From Gammaproteobacteria bacterium (GTDB lineage: Bacteria; Pseudomonadota; Gammaproteobacteria; Steroidobacterales; XN24), in contig JAHEFR010000002.1 in assembly GCA_024640085.1 (NCBI GenBank), forward strand, positions 62,001 through 126,000: DNA of 64,000 nucleotides, in the 5' to 3' direction. Below are positions 10,045 to 17,060 of the stretch, one piece after another. A model generated the notes under the pieces. The model did not search any database and was not told the origin of the DNA. It saw only the letters and a list, made by a program, of their open reading frames with translations. Both the position numbers and the translations under genes were made by a program. How positions within the stretch are numbered: position 1 is the first letter of the stretch; each line of letters opens with the position of its first letter.

Positions 10045-11058
10045 TCAGCCGCGGAAGTCGCTGAGACCGACGAAGGTGCCGCCGTTACGGTAGCACAGCG
10101 CCCGCATGAGAGTGGCGAAGCGGACCCCGGTAGATTGCATGTTCTGCGGCTGGGTGAATACGTAGGGGAAACCGATGGCATGTATGCGCACACGGCGATT
10201 GCCGCTGGCGTCGGCCTGGTTGATGCCATCCACGGCCCGGATCACGGCCTCGATGCTCTTACCGGTAAACTCGTCGCCAAAGACGTACAGGCTGATCCTC
10301 TTGTCCGGGGCATAAAACGTCTGGATAGCCGTGGTAATGCCCTCGACGGGACTCGAGTTGCTGAACGGCCTCCAGCTGGCGAGCGAATTGATGATGCCGC
10401 GGCGACGGGCCGGCGTGTCCGGAATCCACTTGTTCCGATAGCGCGAGAACAGGTACGCCCCCATGTCGTTCATTACCTGGATGCCTTTTACCTCGGGATA
10501 GACATCCAGCACCTCCTCGACCTTCCGCAGCAACAACGGCCAGCTGTAGTTCTGCATGCTGCCGGAGGTATCGATGATGAAGATGATGTATTCGCTGTCT
10601 ACGGGAATCCCGGCCACTGCCTCCTGTTCCAGGGATTGCCGACGGACGTCCCCCTGCAGCCGCTTCATCTCCTCGGTCAAGCGCTGCCGCGCGCGGGCGA
10701 GTTGTCCTTCGATGGTGCTCGACACGGAAGCGTCCTGGTCGGTTGCGGAATACTCGCCCCGGATCCTCGATAGCTCCCCCTGGAGTCGGGCCACCCTCTT
10801 CTCTTCATCTGAAAGCTGTTCCTTTCGGGACACCAGTTCCTGGTTCACGATCCTGGTCTCGCCGCGGATCTCCTCGAGTTCCTCCTCCAGGGAGAGGATG
10901 ATGGCCTCCAGGCTCTCGGTAGTCTGTTCGAGCAGCACCGGCTCGGCGAACTTCGTCAGTACCAGCAGCAGGATGACGCCGCCGAAGCCGCAGCATATGA
11001 CGTCAAGGAACGACAGTCCGGTGAGCTCGATCTCCCTGCGCCGTTCCCGTTTTCTCAT
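10045..11058 (-). CDS. Membrane-anchored coiled-coil vWA protein, ExbD-like helix (copy 2)
   Basis: 337 residues. A basic N terminus is followed by one membrane helix (about residues 15-37, LSFLDVICCGFGGVILLLVL), a long coiled coil (about 44-148) and a von Willebrand factor A domain. The vWA MIDAS motif DTSGSM starts at residue 163, so metal-dependent binding is likely retained. The FLDV segment at the head of the helix resembles the FIDVM segment of ExbD/TolR, whose Asp carries protons; here it is Asp19. The large domain should be periplasmic. ATG 11058 overlaps the stop of the preceding vWA gene (ATGA), indicating translational coupling. No exact family name is recognised. Confidence 0.85.
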   Translation of the reverse strand: MRKRERRREIELTGLSFLDVICCGFGGVILLLVLTKFAEPVLLEQTTESLEAIILSLEEELEEIRGETRIVNQELVSRKEQLSDEEKRVARLQGELSRIRGEYSATDQDASVSSTIEGQLARARQRLTEEMKRLQGDVRRQSLEQEAVAGIPVDSEYIIFIIDTSGSMQNYSWPLLLRKVEEVLDVYPEVKGIQVMNDMGAYLFSRYRNKWIPDTPARRRGIINSLASWRPFSNSSPVEGITTAIQTFYAPDKRISLYVFGDEFTGKSIEAVIRAVDGINQADASGNRRVRIHAIGFPYVFTQPQNMQSTGVRFATLMRALCYRNGGTFVGLSDFRG

Positions 11059-12146
11059 GGCCAGTCCCTCGCCGGGCTGATGAACGAGCCCTGCGTCGCC
11101 TGGGCCAGCCGCCAGAACTCGGTGGCCGCCTGGGCATCACCCTCGATGGGCATCAGTACCACGTTGACCGGGATACCGGCAGGCAGTTCCTCCAGGGCGT
11201 TGCCGAAATGGCGCAACCTGGCGCGGCCGCTGACCGTCTGACCACGCGGTGGATCCTTGCCCTGGGTCGGCAGGCCGTCGGTGATCAGGAATATGTTGTC
11301 CGGGCGCGGAGTAAGGGACTTCACCGCGGTAAAGGCGTTGTACAGGCTGGTCCCCCCGCCGGGCACGAGATGGTGGGAACCCCTGATGGCCGCGTCGACG
11401 ACGTCCGGTTTCTCTGCCTCCAGCCACTGCCCCCCGGAGTCAGCCACCACCGGTGAGGCCGTTTCCGAAAAGGCGATGATCTGGAACCGGGTCTGGGGCG
11501 AGAGCTGGGCGACGAGCCACTCCACCGTGCGCAGGGCACGTTGCCATTTCGGCGACCGGATCTTCTGGGCGTCGTCCATGTTGCGGCGGCGGATGATGTT
11601 GACGATGGTCTCGTCGAGCATGCTGGCCGATGCGTCCAGCAACACCAGAACGCGCTGCCCGCCTACCTTGACGCCGGTCAGGTACTGCCGGTCTCCGTCG
11701 CCCTGGATCCTGCGCAGCCTGTCCCCCTGGTCATCGGGCTGGCTGCTGGCCGCGGACAGACGCTTGGCGTCCTCCTCCATGGCCTTGAGATCCGCCTTGA
11801 GCTTGTTGATGTGTTCCTGTCGGGCCAGCGTGTCCGCCTCCATCTCCGATAGCTCGACCTTCTTGTCCTCCATCAGTTCGATAATGCGCCGGGCGAGGCC
11901 GCGGGCCTCCACAGTCTTGCGTTCCGTCTCCTCCATGGTGTTGCGGAGTTCCACCAGGTTCTTCTCGCCTTCGGACGTCTCCACCTTCAGCCGATCCGCC
12001 CGCTCGCTGAGATTCTTGTTCAGCTCCTCCGAACGCATGGACACAGTGGCATTGATGATCATGAAGAACAGGACGACCGCACCGAACCCGCAACTCATGA
12101 TGTCGAGGAAGGAAAGGCTGAAGGTATCGATGCGACGCCGGGCCAT
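11055..12146 (-). CDS. Membrane-anchored coiled-coil vWA protein, ExbD-like helix (copy 1)
   Basis: 363 residues. Layout parallels the next gene: basic N terminus, a membrane helix (about 11-33, LSFLDIMSCGFGAVVLFFMI) with Asp15 in the FLDI motif, a coiled coil (about 38-135) and a vWA domain (about 165-350). MIDAS residues are visible as DASAS (171-175), a Thr in GGGTS (near 266) and Asp in LITDG (290). The two vWA proteins share architecture and the LSFLD...CGFG helix motif but are otherwise divergent, suggesting an old duplication with specialisation. The start ATG lies one base after the FHA gene's stop; a longer frame overlapping that gene is rejected. The vWA domain probably binds a protein partner in the periplasm. 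Confidence 0.86.
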   Translation of the reverse strand: MARRRIDTFSLSFLDIMSCGFGAVVLFFMIINATVSMRSEELNKNLSERADRLKVETSEGEKNLVELRNTMEETERKTVEARGLARRIIELMEDKKVELSEMEADTLARQEHINKLKADLKAMEEDAKRLSAASSQPDDQGDRLRRIQGDGDRQYLTGVKVGGQRVLVLLDASASMLDETIVNIIRRRNMDDAQKIRSPKWQRALRTVEWLVAQLSPQTRFQIIAFSETASPVVADSGGQWLEAEKPDVVDAAIRGSHHLVPGGGTSLYNAFTAVKSLTPRPDNIFLITDGLPTQGKDPPRGQTVSGRARLRHFGNALEELPAGIPVNVVLMPIEGDAQAATEFWRLAQATQGSFISPARDWP

Positions 12147-12147
12147 G

Positions 12148-13500
12148 TCAGTCCCTCGCAGCGACCAGCAGCATGCGACTGCCCGGGGTGCCGATCCGCA
12201 GCACGTCGCCCGCCCGCAATTCCGCTGTCCCCTCGACCCGGCGATCGTTGATCCAGGTCCCGTATCGACTGGCATCCTCGACCAGGACGGCATCCGCCTT
12301 CCGTAACACCCGGCAGTGGCTGCGGGAAACGCCCTCTGTCTGGTCGCGGACGATGACCGGACGATGGTCGGCCGAGGGGGCGGTGCCGATCTCAAGCGGT
12401 ATTTCGGCGATCTTCCAGGCGACGCTGCCCTGGAGAAGGTGTGTCGGCGGCGGCCGGCCGTCGGTTCCTGACGTTGCCGGGGGCGCCGTCGTCTGGCCGG
12501 ACCCGCCGACGCGAGGCAGTGCCGTCACGAACCGCACCGACCCGTCCTCCGAGAGGATGTGCTCGCTGCGGCTGGCAGCCCCGCGGAGAGCTGCCTCGGG
12601 CTCCAGTGGCTGAACGTCGACACCGGTCTCGAGCAAGCCCTTGCCAAACCCGGGCAGGGCGGCAACTCGATGACTCAGGAGGACTGCCTCCAGTCCGCGG
12701 GCGGCGCGGATGCTCTCAATCATCCGCAGGATTCTCTCGTAATGAGGCTCCACGGCACGGACCAGCTGGGTCCGTGACACGGAGGCGGTCAGGCGCCGCC
12801 CGTCCGCCTCGATCTCCATCTCGATCTCGCGATCCTCGCCCAGCGCACGGATCCATTGCCAGAGACGTTCGAACAGTATCTGTTCAGTGGCGGCCGTGTG
12901 GAGCGGGTCGAATCGGGTCTGGCTGACGAACGCCTCCGCGATCGTCGACAACCATGCCTGCTCGAGGCTCGCCAGACCGGAGCCCTCGGCAAACTGGACC
13001 TCTCCGCGCCGGAATGCGTCGGCGGCGGCGATCTCCGTAAGTACGCCAACGTGAAGATGCATGTCCACATGGAGCAGGCTGTGCCGCTCCGAGTGCGCGC
13101 TGGCCGCCACCGCCACGTCGACCAGACCCCTCACCGGGAGACCGGCCTCACCGGCCACCCCGAGAAGCACCCCGAGGGACTCCCGGCCAAAATATCCCGG
13201 TACCGCGAGGATGACGGGATCATCGTCGTCCCTGTGGAGCTCCTCACGGATCCCGGCGAGCTGGACACATGCCAGGTCCGCGGGCGCCGGCCCGCCAGGA
13301 CTCGTGGCACCGGCAGCAAGATCCCGCCAGAACCGGTTGGTGACTTCCCGGGGCCGCAGCCGCGACTGCCCGAGGGCCGCATCTCCGATCAGGATTCGGC
13401 CGGTCTCGACCAGCGCGTAGCCGGCGCCGACTTCGCTGCACTCGTCGACATTGCCGGCCAGGAAACCGCTGTCGTTGATCTCGATGACAAGCACGCTCAC
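12148..13500 (-). CDS. Actin/Hsp70-like protein with C-terminal FHA domain
   Basis: 450 residues, GTG start. The N-terminal 320 residues have a weak actin-like ATPase look (MSVLVIEINDSGFLAGN start, DPVILAVPGYFGRESLGVLL, LHVDMHLHVGVLTEI, AVLLSHRVAALPGFG), in the order expected of phosphate- and nucleotide-binding loops. The C terminus is a clear FHA domain (about residues 365-447) with VSRSHCRVLRK and YGTWINDRRV, the usual Ser/His and Asn positions for phosphothreonine recognition. With a Ser/Thr kinase in the same block, it probably reads kinase-dependent phosphorylation in the cytoplasm. It lies 19 bases downstream of the ExbB-like gene and 1 base upstream of the first vWA gene. The ATPase assignment is tentative; the FHA assignment is strong. 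Confidence 0.8.
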   Translation of the reverse strand: MSVLVIEINDSGFLAGNVDECSEVGAGYALVETGRILIGDAALGQSRLRPREVTNRFWRDLAAGATSPGGPAPADLACVQLAGIREELHRDDDDPVILAVPGYFGRESLGVLLGVAGEAGLPVRGLVDVAVAASAHSERHSLLHVDMHLHVGVLTEIAAADAFRRGEVQFAEGSGLASLEQAWLSTIAEAFVSQTRFDPLHTAATEQILFERLWQWIRALGEDREIEMEIEADGRRLTASVSRTQLVRAVEPHYERILRMIESIRAARGLEAVLLSHRVAALPGFGKGLLETGVDVQPLEPEAALRGAASRSEHILSEDGSVRFVTALPRVGGSGQTTAPPATSGTDGRPPPTHLLQGSVAWKIAEIPLEIGTAPSADHRPVIVRDQTEGVSRSHCRVLRKADAVLVEDASRYGTWINDRRVEGTAELRAGDVLRIGTPGSRMLLVAARD

Positions 13501-13519
13501 GTCGGTTCCCCGCCAGGGC

Positions 13520-14317
13520 CTACCGTACCTTCATGTGGCGGATCAGCCGCCGATCGCAATAGGTCTTGGATTCGAGCACCAGTCGCTCCTGGAGAAGCTG
13601 AAGCTGGTGGACCGCGAACATCAGCACGATCGACAGGAGCAATGCAATGAAGGTGGAGTTGAACGCCACGCCCAGGGACTGGGTCACGCCGGCGATGTCA
13701 CCCTCCACGGCCTTGTGCGCCTGGGCCAGAGCAGCGCCGATGCCCCGCACCGTGCCGATAAACCCGATAGAAGGAATCGCCCAGGCGATGTAGCGGATCA
13801 TCGCAAGTTCCGAATCGAGCCGGTCGGCCTCCGCGTCGCATTCCTCGAAGGCCGCCTGGGACACATCCTGCACGTTCCTGGTGGAGTCGAATCGGTGCAG
13901 CGCCGTCAGCAGGGCCCGGGGCAGGAGATACTCCTGGACCTGGGCGGGCAGCGCCTGGATCTGGCGCGCGTATTCCCGAGTGTCCTCCGGCAGAATTTTC
14001 ATGCCCTCGGCGACGGGCACCAGGTCCTGCTGCAACAACGAACGCTGTCGAAACGCGCCCCAGCCCTTGTAGCTCATGATGGTGAGGGCCCAGAAGAACA
14101 GGATGAAGCAGGACTCCTGCTCGAAATCCCTGATAATCACGTAGACGGACCGCTCAGAGACGTAGTCGGGATCCTCGCGCATCTCGATCTGCTCCCGCCG
14201 GAGTTCCTCGTCGGCGTTGGGTCTCACCACTGAGACATAGAACCCGTGTACGAGGATGATCACGACGATCAGCGAGAACACCTGGTAGATGAACTCGATT
14301 GGGATGTTCTTTCTCAT
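13520..14317 (-). CDS. MotA/TolQ/ExbB-type proton channel protein
   Basis: 265 residues with predicted membrane helices near 9-30, 67-83, 176-198 and 215-238. The family core is AIPSIGFIGTVRGIGAAL, matching the GLLGTVxGM motif, followed by LGVAFNSTFIALLLSIVLMF with the Thr of the last pore helix. TolQ, ExbB and MotA form pentamers around a dimer of an Asp-bearing partner helix and convert proton-motive force to mechanical work. No separate TolR/ExbD/MotB gene follows; the two vWA proteins downstream supply candidate partner helices. The first helix and a long cytoplasmic insertion (about 85-170) differ from ordinary ExbB. Spacing to neighbours is under 20 bases. Confidence 0.87.
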   Translation of the reverse strand: MRKNIPIEFIYQVFSLIVVIILVHGFYVSVVRPNADEELRREQIEMREDPDYVSERSVYVIIRDFEQESCFILFFWALTIMSYKGWGAFRQRSLLQQDLVPVAEGMKILPEDTREYARQIQALPAQVQEYLLPRALLTALHRFDSTRNVQDVSQAAFEECDAEADRLDSELAMIRYIAWAIPSIGFIGTVRGIGAALAQAHKAVEGDIAGVTQSLGVAFNSTFIALLLSIVLMFAVHQLQLLQERLVLESKTYCDRRLIRHMKVR

Positions 14318-14335
14318 AGGGGCGATCCCGCTCTT

Positions 14336-14584
14336 TCAGATATCGGAGGGAAATGCGATTGACGAGTCCGCCGAGATGGACTCCGACGGTATGAATACGT
14401 CGTCCCTGGTCTCCTGGGTCTCGTCCCAGACGTCGATCTCCGGCAGAGCCTCCTCGGCCGTTTCTTTGTTCCCGGGTGCGTTTTCCTCCGCTCCCTGGTC
14501 CTGGGCGGGCTGCGCCTCCTGGGCGGACACACCCGCCGAGGCCACAAGGGCCGTCAGCAGGGCTGCGAGTAGCATCCTGTTCAT
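14336..14584 (-). CDS. Small acidic exported protein
   Basis: 82 residues. Start ATG 14584 has GGAG about 8 bases upstream. Residues 1-22 (MNRMLLAALLTALVASAGVSAQ) are a signal peptide. The mature 60 residues are very acidic and probably disordered (EAQPAQDQGAEENAPGNKE, then LPEIDVWDETQETRDDVFIP), with no cysteine. It sits 34 bases after the SUMF1/PEGA gene and 18 bases before the ExbB-like gene, so it is inside the block and probably a periplasmic component. I recognise no family. Confidence 0.7.
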   Translation of the reverse strand: MNRMLLAALLTALVASAGVSAQEAQPAQDQGAEENAPGNKETAEEALPEIDVWDETQETRDDVFIPSESISADSSIAFPSDI

Positions 14585-14618
14585 ACCATGTCTCCGTCCC
14601 GATCCCTGTCCGTCATCA

Positions 14619-17060
14619 TCAGTTGATACTACGCGCAATCCGGAATCCCAAGTCCGGCCGCGCTTCGTCCGCCGAATCCCGCCATGTCCACCTGAGTTCG
14701 CTGATACTGCCTTGCCGCCAGCTCGAGCCGCGGATGACGTAGTATCGCCCCTCTTCGGCTCCGATCGGGTCCATCGCGACAGGCTCGTTGACCCCGGTAT
14801 ATGTCCGGTACAAGTCGTTGGTCCACTCCGAGACATTTCCCGCCGCGTCGAGCAGCCCCAGCGGACTGGGCCGGAAACGGCCGACCGGAGCGGTAACCGG
14901 GTAGTCGTCGTTGTAGCTCATCAGCACCTGCTGGAGTCCGGCGCGGGCGGACATGTCCGCAAAATTGCCGGAGCCCGGGGTTGGCGGCATGGCATCGCCC
15001 CAGGGGTATCGCTGCGGTGGCCTGTCCCTGCCGGCATAACGGGCCGCCCACGCCCATTCTGCCTCGGTCGGCAGGCGGTAGCCGTTGGTGGGTGGCCAGA
15101 TAGGCACGAGGCGTCCCGAATCTGTCTTGTAGGCGGCCTTGAGAGAATCCTGGTTACTGAGCCAGTTGCAGAACGCGGCTGCATCCTGCCAGTTTACGCG
15201 TACGGCGGGGTAGTCATCGCCATCCAACCCGTAGCCGATGGCTGTGCCCGAAGTGTGCCCGCCGCGGAACTCCCGGAACTCCCGGTTGGTAATCTCCCGC
15301 ACCCCGATATAGAACGGGTTGCTGATCTTGACTTCCCGCAGACCCTCGTTCGCCCGGCGCCCGGGCTCCCCGCGCGGCGACCCCAGGGTGAACTGGCCCC
15401 CGGGGACCAGGACCAGGGTCGATCCCAGGGCGGTGGTCACCGACTTCGGAATGGCGGCTAGGGCGGCCTCTTCCTGCGTCAACAGCCTGATCTCCAGCCG
15501 CTGGGGGATACCGGGGGTCGGCTTGACCGTGACGGTCTGGGTCACGTATCCGGCCTTGCGAAATTCCAGGCGGTGCGGAATGGCGACAAGCTCAAGCTGC
15601 GCCGGGGCGGCGCCCCTGGACTCGCCATCGAGGACGAGTTCCACTCCGTCCGGCGCCACCTGCAGGTTGACCTCCCCGGTCACCGCCTCGAGCCGGAAGC
15701 TCTCCGTGCGCGTCTGGCCGGATCGCAGACGGATCGAACCGGTCGCCGGCTTATAGCCGGCCTGGCTCACCTCGACCCGGTAGCTGCGTCCCGGATCCAG
15801 TTCCAGCCGCAGCGGAGACCGGCCGCGATACTCGCCGTCCACGAGTACCGTGGCGCCCGAGGGCTGGCTCTTTACCACCAGCGTCCCATCGGACGGGCGC
15901 ATGCTCACTTCGGGGAGCACCAGCGGCGTGGCTGGCTCCACTTCCACGTTCTGGCGCCATGTCTTGAATCCGGCCTTGCGGATCTCTAGTTCGTGGCGGC
16001 CTGAGTCCAGTTCGAATTCCGCCGGCGTCGTCCCCTGTTCTTCGCCGTCCGCCAGCACCAGGGCGCCGGGCGGCGCGCTGGTTACGGTCACCGGCGCCCA
16101 GTCCGGGACCAGGGACAGCTCCCGCTCGAGAATCGATCCGCCCCCGTTGACGTCCAGATCCTCGGCGTACCCGACGTACCGGTCCGCGTCGACTTCCAGC
16201 CGGTAGCTTCCCGGCTTCACCGGATAATCCTCCAGGGGTGTCTCGCCGATCTCCTCGCCGTCGAGGGAAACGCGGGCGCCAGTCACGTCTCCGCTACTGA
16301 TGAACAGACGGTCCGGTAATCGCACCATGAAAAGCTGGATGGTCTGGGACCGGCTGTCGTCGACCTCGACCGTCTCCTCCAGGAGATCGTATTCCGGCAG
16401 GCTGGCCCGGACACGGTATTGCCCCGGTAGCAGCAGGTACCGGGGTCCGAAGCGGATCGCCAGACCGCCCTCTACCGACAAGGCTTCGGGCGCGGGGCTC
16501 ACCAGGATCGCGACCGACCTGGCGCTGAACATGAACCATGCCGATACCGCCAGGATCGCCACGGCGCCTGCAAGGACCGCGCCCCTGACCGGAAACGGCC
16601 GGCGCCGGGTCCCGTCCGTCTGCATTCCGACGCGCTGGAACTCCACCGGCTTGATCACGTCATCCGGGTCCGGCTCCGCCTCCGGCGCGCCGGGTTCCGT
16701 CATCGTCACCACGGGCGGCACTGTGACGTTGTCGGCGTCGTCCGGCTCCACGGAGACCTGCAGACCATCGGCCCCGACGGCGAAGGTCACGATGCAACCC
16801 GGGACCCGCAGTACTTCACCACCTTCGAGCCAGCGGGACTCGGTCAGCGGTGCCCCCCCGACCGTAGCGCCCTGGGGCGTGGCGCCCGGCTGCAAAAAGA
16901 ACTTTCCGCCTGAGAAGCCGAGGAATGCGACCGGCGCCGGGTTCCCCGTTCCGGGGAGCCGGATGGGGCTGTCGCCGCCGACGCCGATAGCGACGGGGAG
17001 TTGCTCCGGAGTGAAGTCACGCGCGCCGGCGGCGTCCCTGACCGCGATATGCAAGCTCAA
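14619..17060 (-). CDS. FHA-like / PEGA-repeat / formylglycine-enzyme-fold membrane protein
   Basis: About 813 residues. Domains in order: an FHA-like sheet (1-100), a Pro/Glu-rich linker, one membrane helix (about 158-180), four PEGA-type repeats (roughly 262-305, 330-375, 400-445 and 465-515, each with a VxxDGExxGxxP core), and a sulfatase-modifying-factor (FGE) domain (about 545-813). The FGE fold is seen in GYRLPTEAEWAWAAR, YPWGD, NVSEWTND and VIRGSSW. I find only one cysteine (in AAFCNWLSNQ) in the FGE domain, so the paired catalytic cysteines of true FGE seem absent and a binding role is more likely. I chose TTG 17060 because it overlaps the kinase stop (TTGA) with AGGAG 5 bases upstream; a GTG at 17075 is the alternative. 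Confidence 0.85.
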   Translation of the reverse strand: MSLHIAVRDAAGARDFTPEQLPVAIGVGGDSPIRLPGTGNPAPVAFLGFSGGKFFLQPGATPQGATVGGAPLTESRWLEGGEVLRVPGCIVTFAVGADGLQVSVEPDDADNVTVPPVVTMTEPGAPEAEPDPDDVIKPVEFQRVGMQTDGTRRRPFPVRGAVLAGAVAILAVSAWFMFSARSVAILVSPAPEALSVEGGLAIRFGPRYLLLPGQYRVRASLPEYDLLEETVEVDDSRSQTIQLFMVRLPDRLFISSGDVTGARVSLDGEEIGETPLEDYPVKPGSYRLEVDADRYVGYAEDLDVNGGGSILERELSLVPDWAPVTVTSAPPGALVLADGEEQGTTPAEFELDSGRHELEIRKAGFKTWRQNVEVEPATPLVLPEVSMRPSDGTLVVKSQPSGATVLVDGEYRGRSPLRLELDPGRSYRVEVSQAGYKPATGSIRLRSGQTRTESFRLEAVTGEVNLQVAPDGVELVLDGESRGAAPAQLELVAIPHRLEFRKAGYVTQTVTVKPTPGIPQRLEIRLLTQEEAALAAIPKSVTTALGSTLVLVPGGQFTLGSPRGEPGRRANEGLREVKISNPFYIGVREITNREFREFRGGHTSGTAIGYGLDGDDYPAVRVNWQDAAAFCNWLSNQDSLKAAYKTDSGRLVPIWPPTNGYRLPTEAEWAWAARYAGRDRPPQRYPWGDAMPPTPGSGNFADMSARAGLQQVLMSYNDDYPVTAPVGRFRPSPLGLLDAAGNVSEWTNDLYRTYTGVNEPVAMDPIGAEEGRYYVIRGSSWRQGSISELRWTWRDSADEARPDLGFRIARSIN

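Noticed and set aside
10045-14317. Zorya-type anti-phage system
   Set aside because: An ExbB/MotA-like channel is present, but no ZorB with a peptidoglycan-binding domain and no ZorC/ZorD/ZorE nuclease or helicase.
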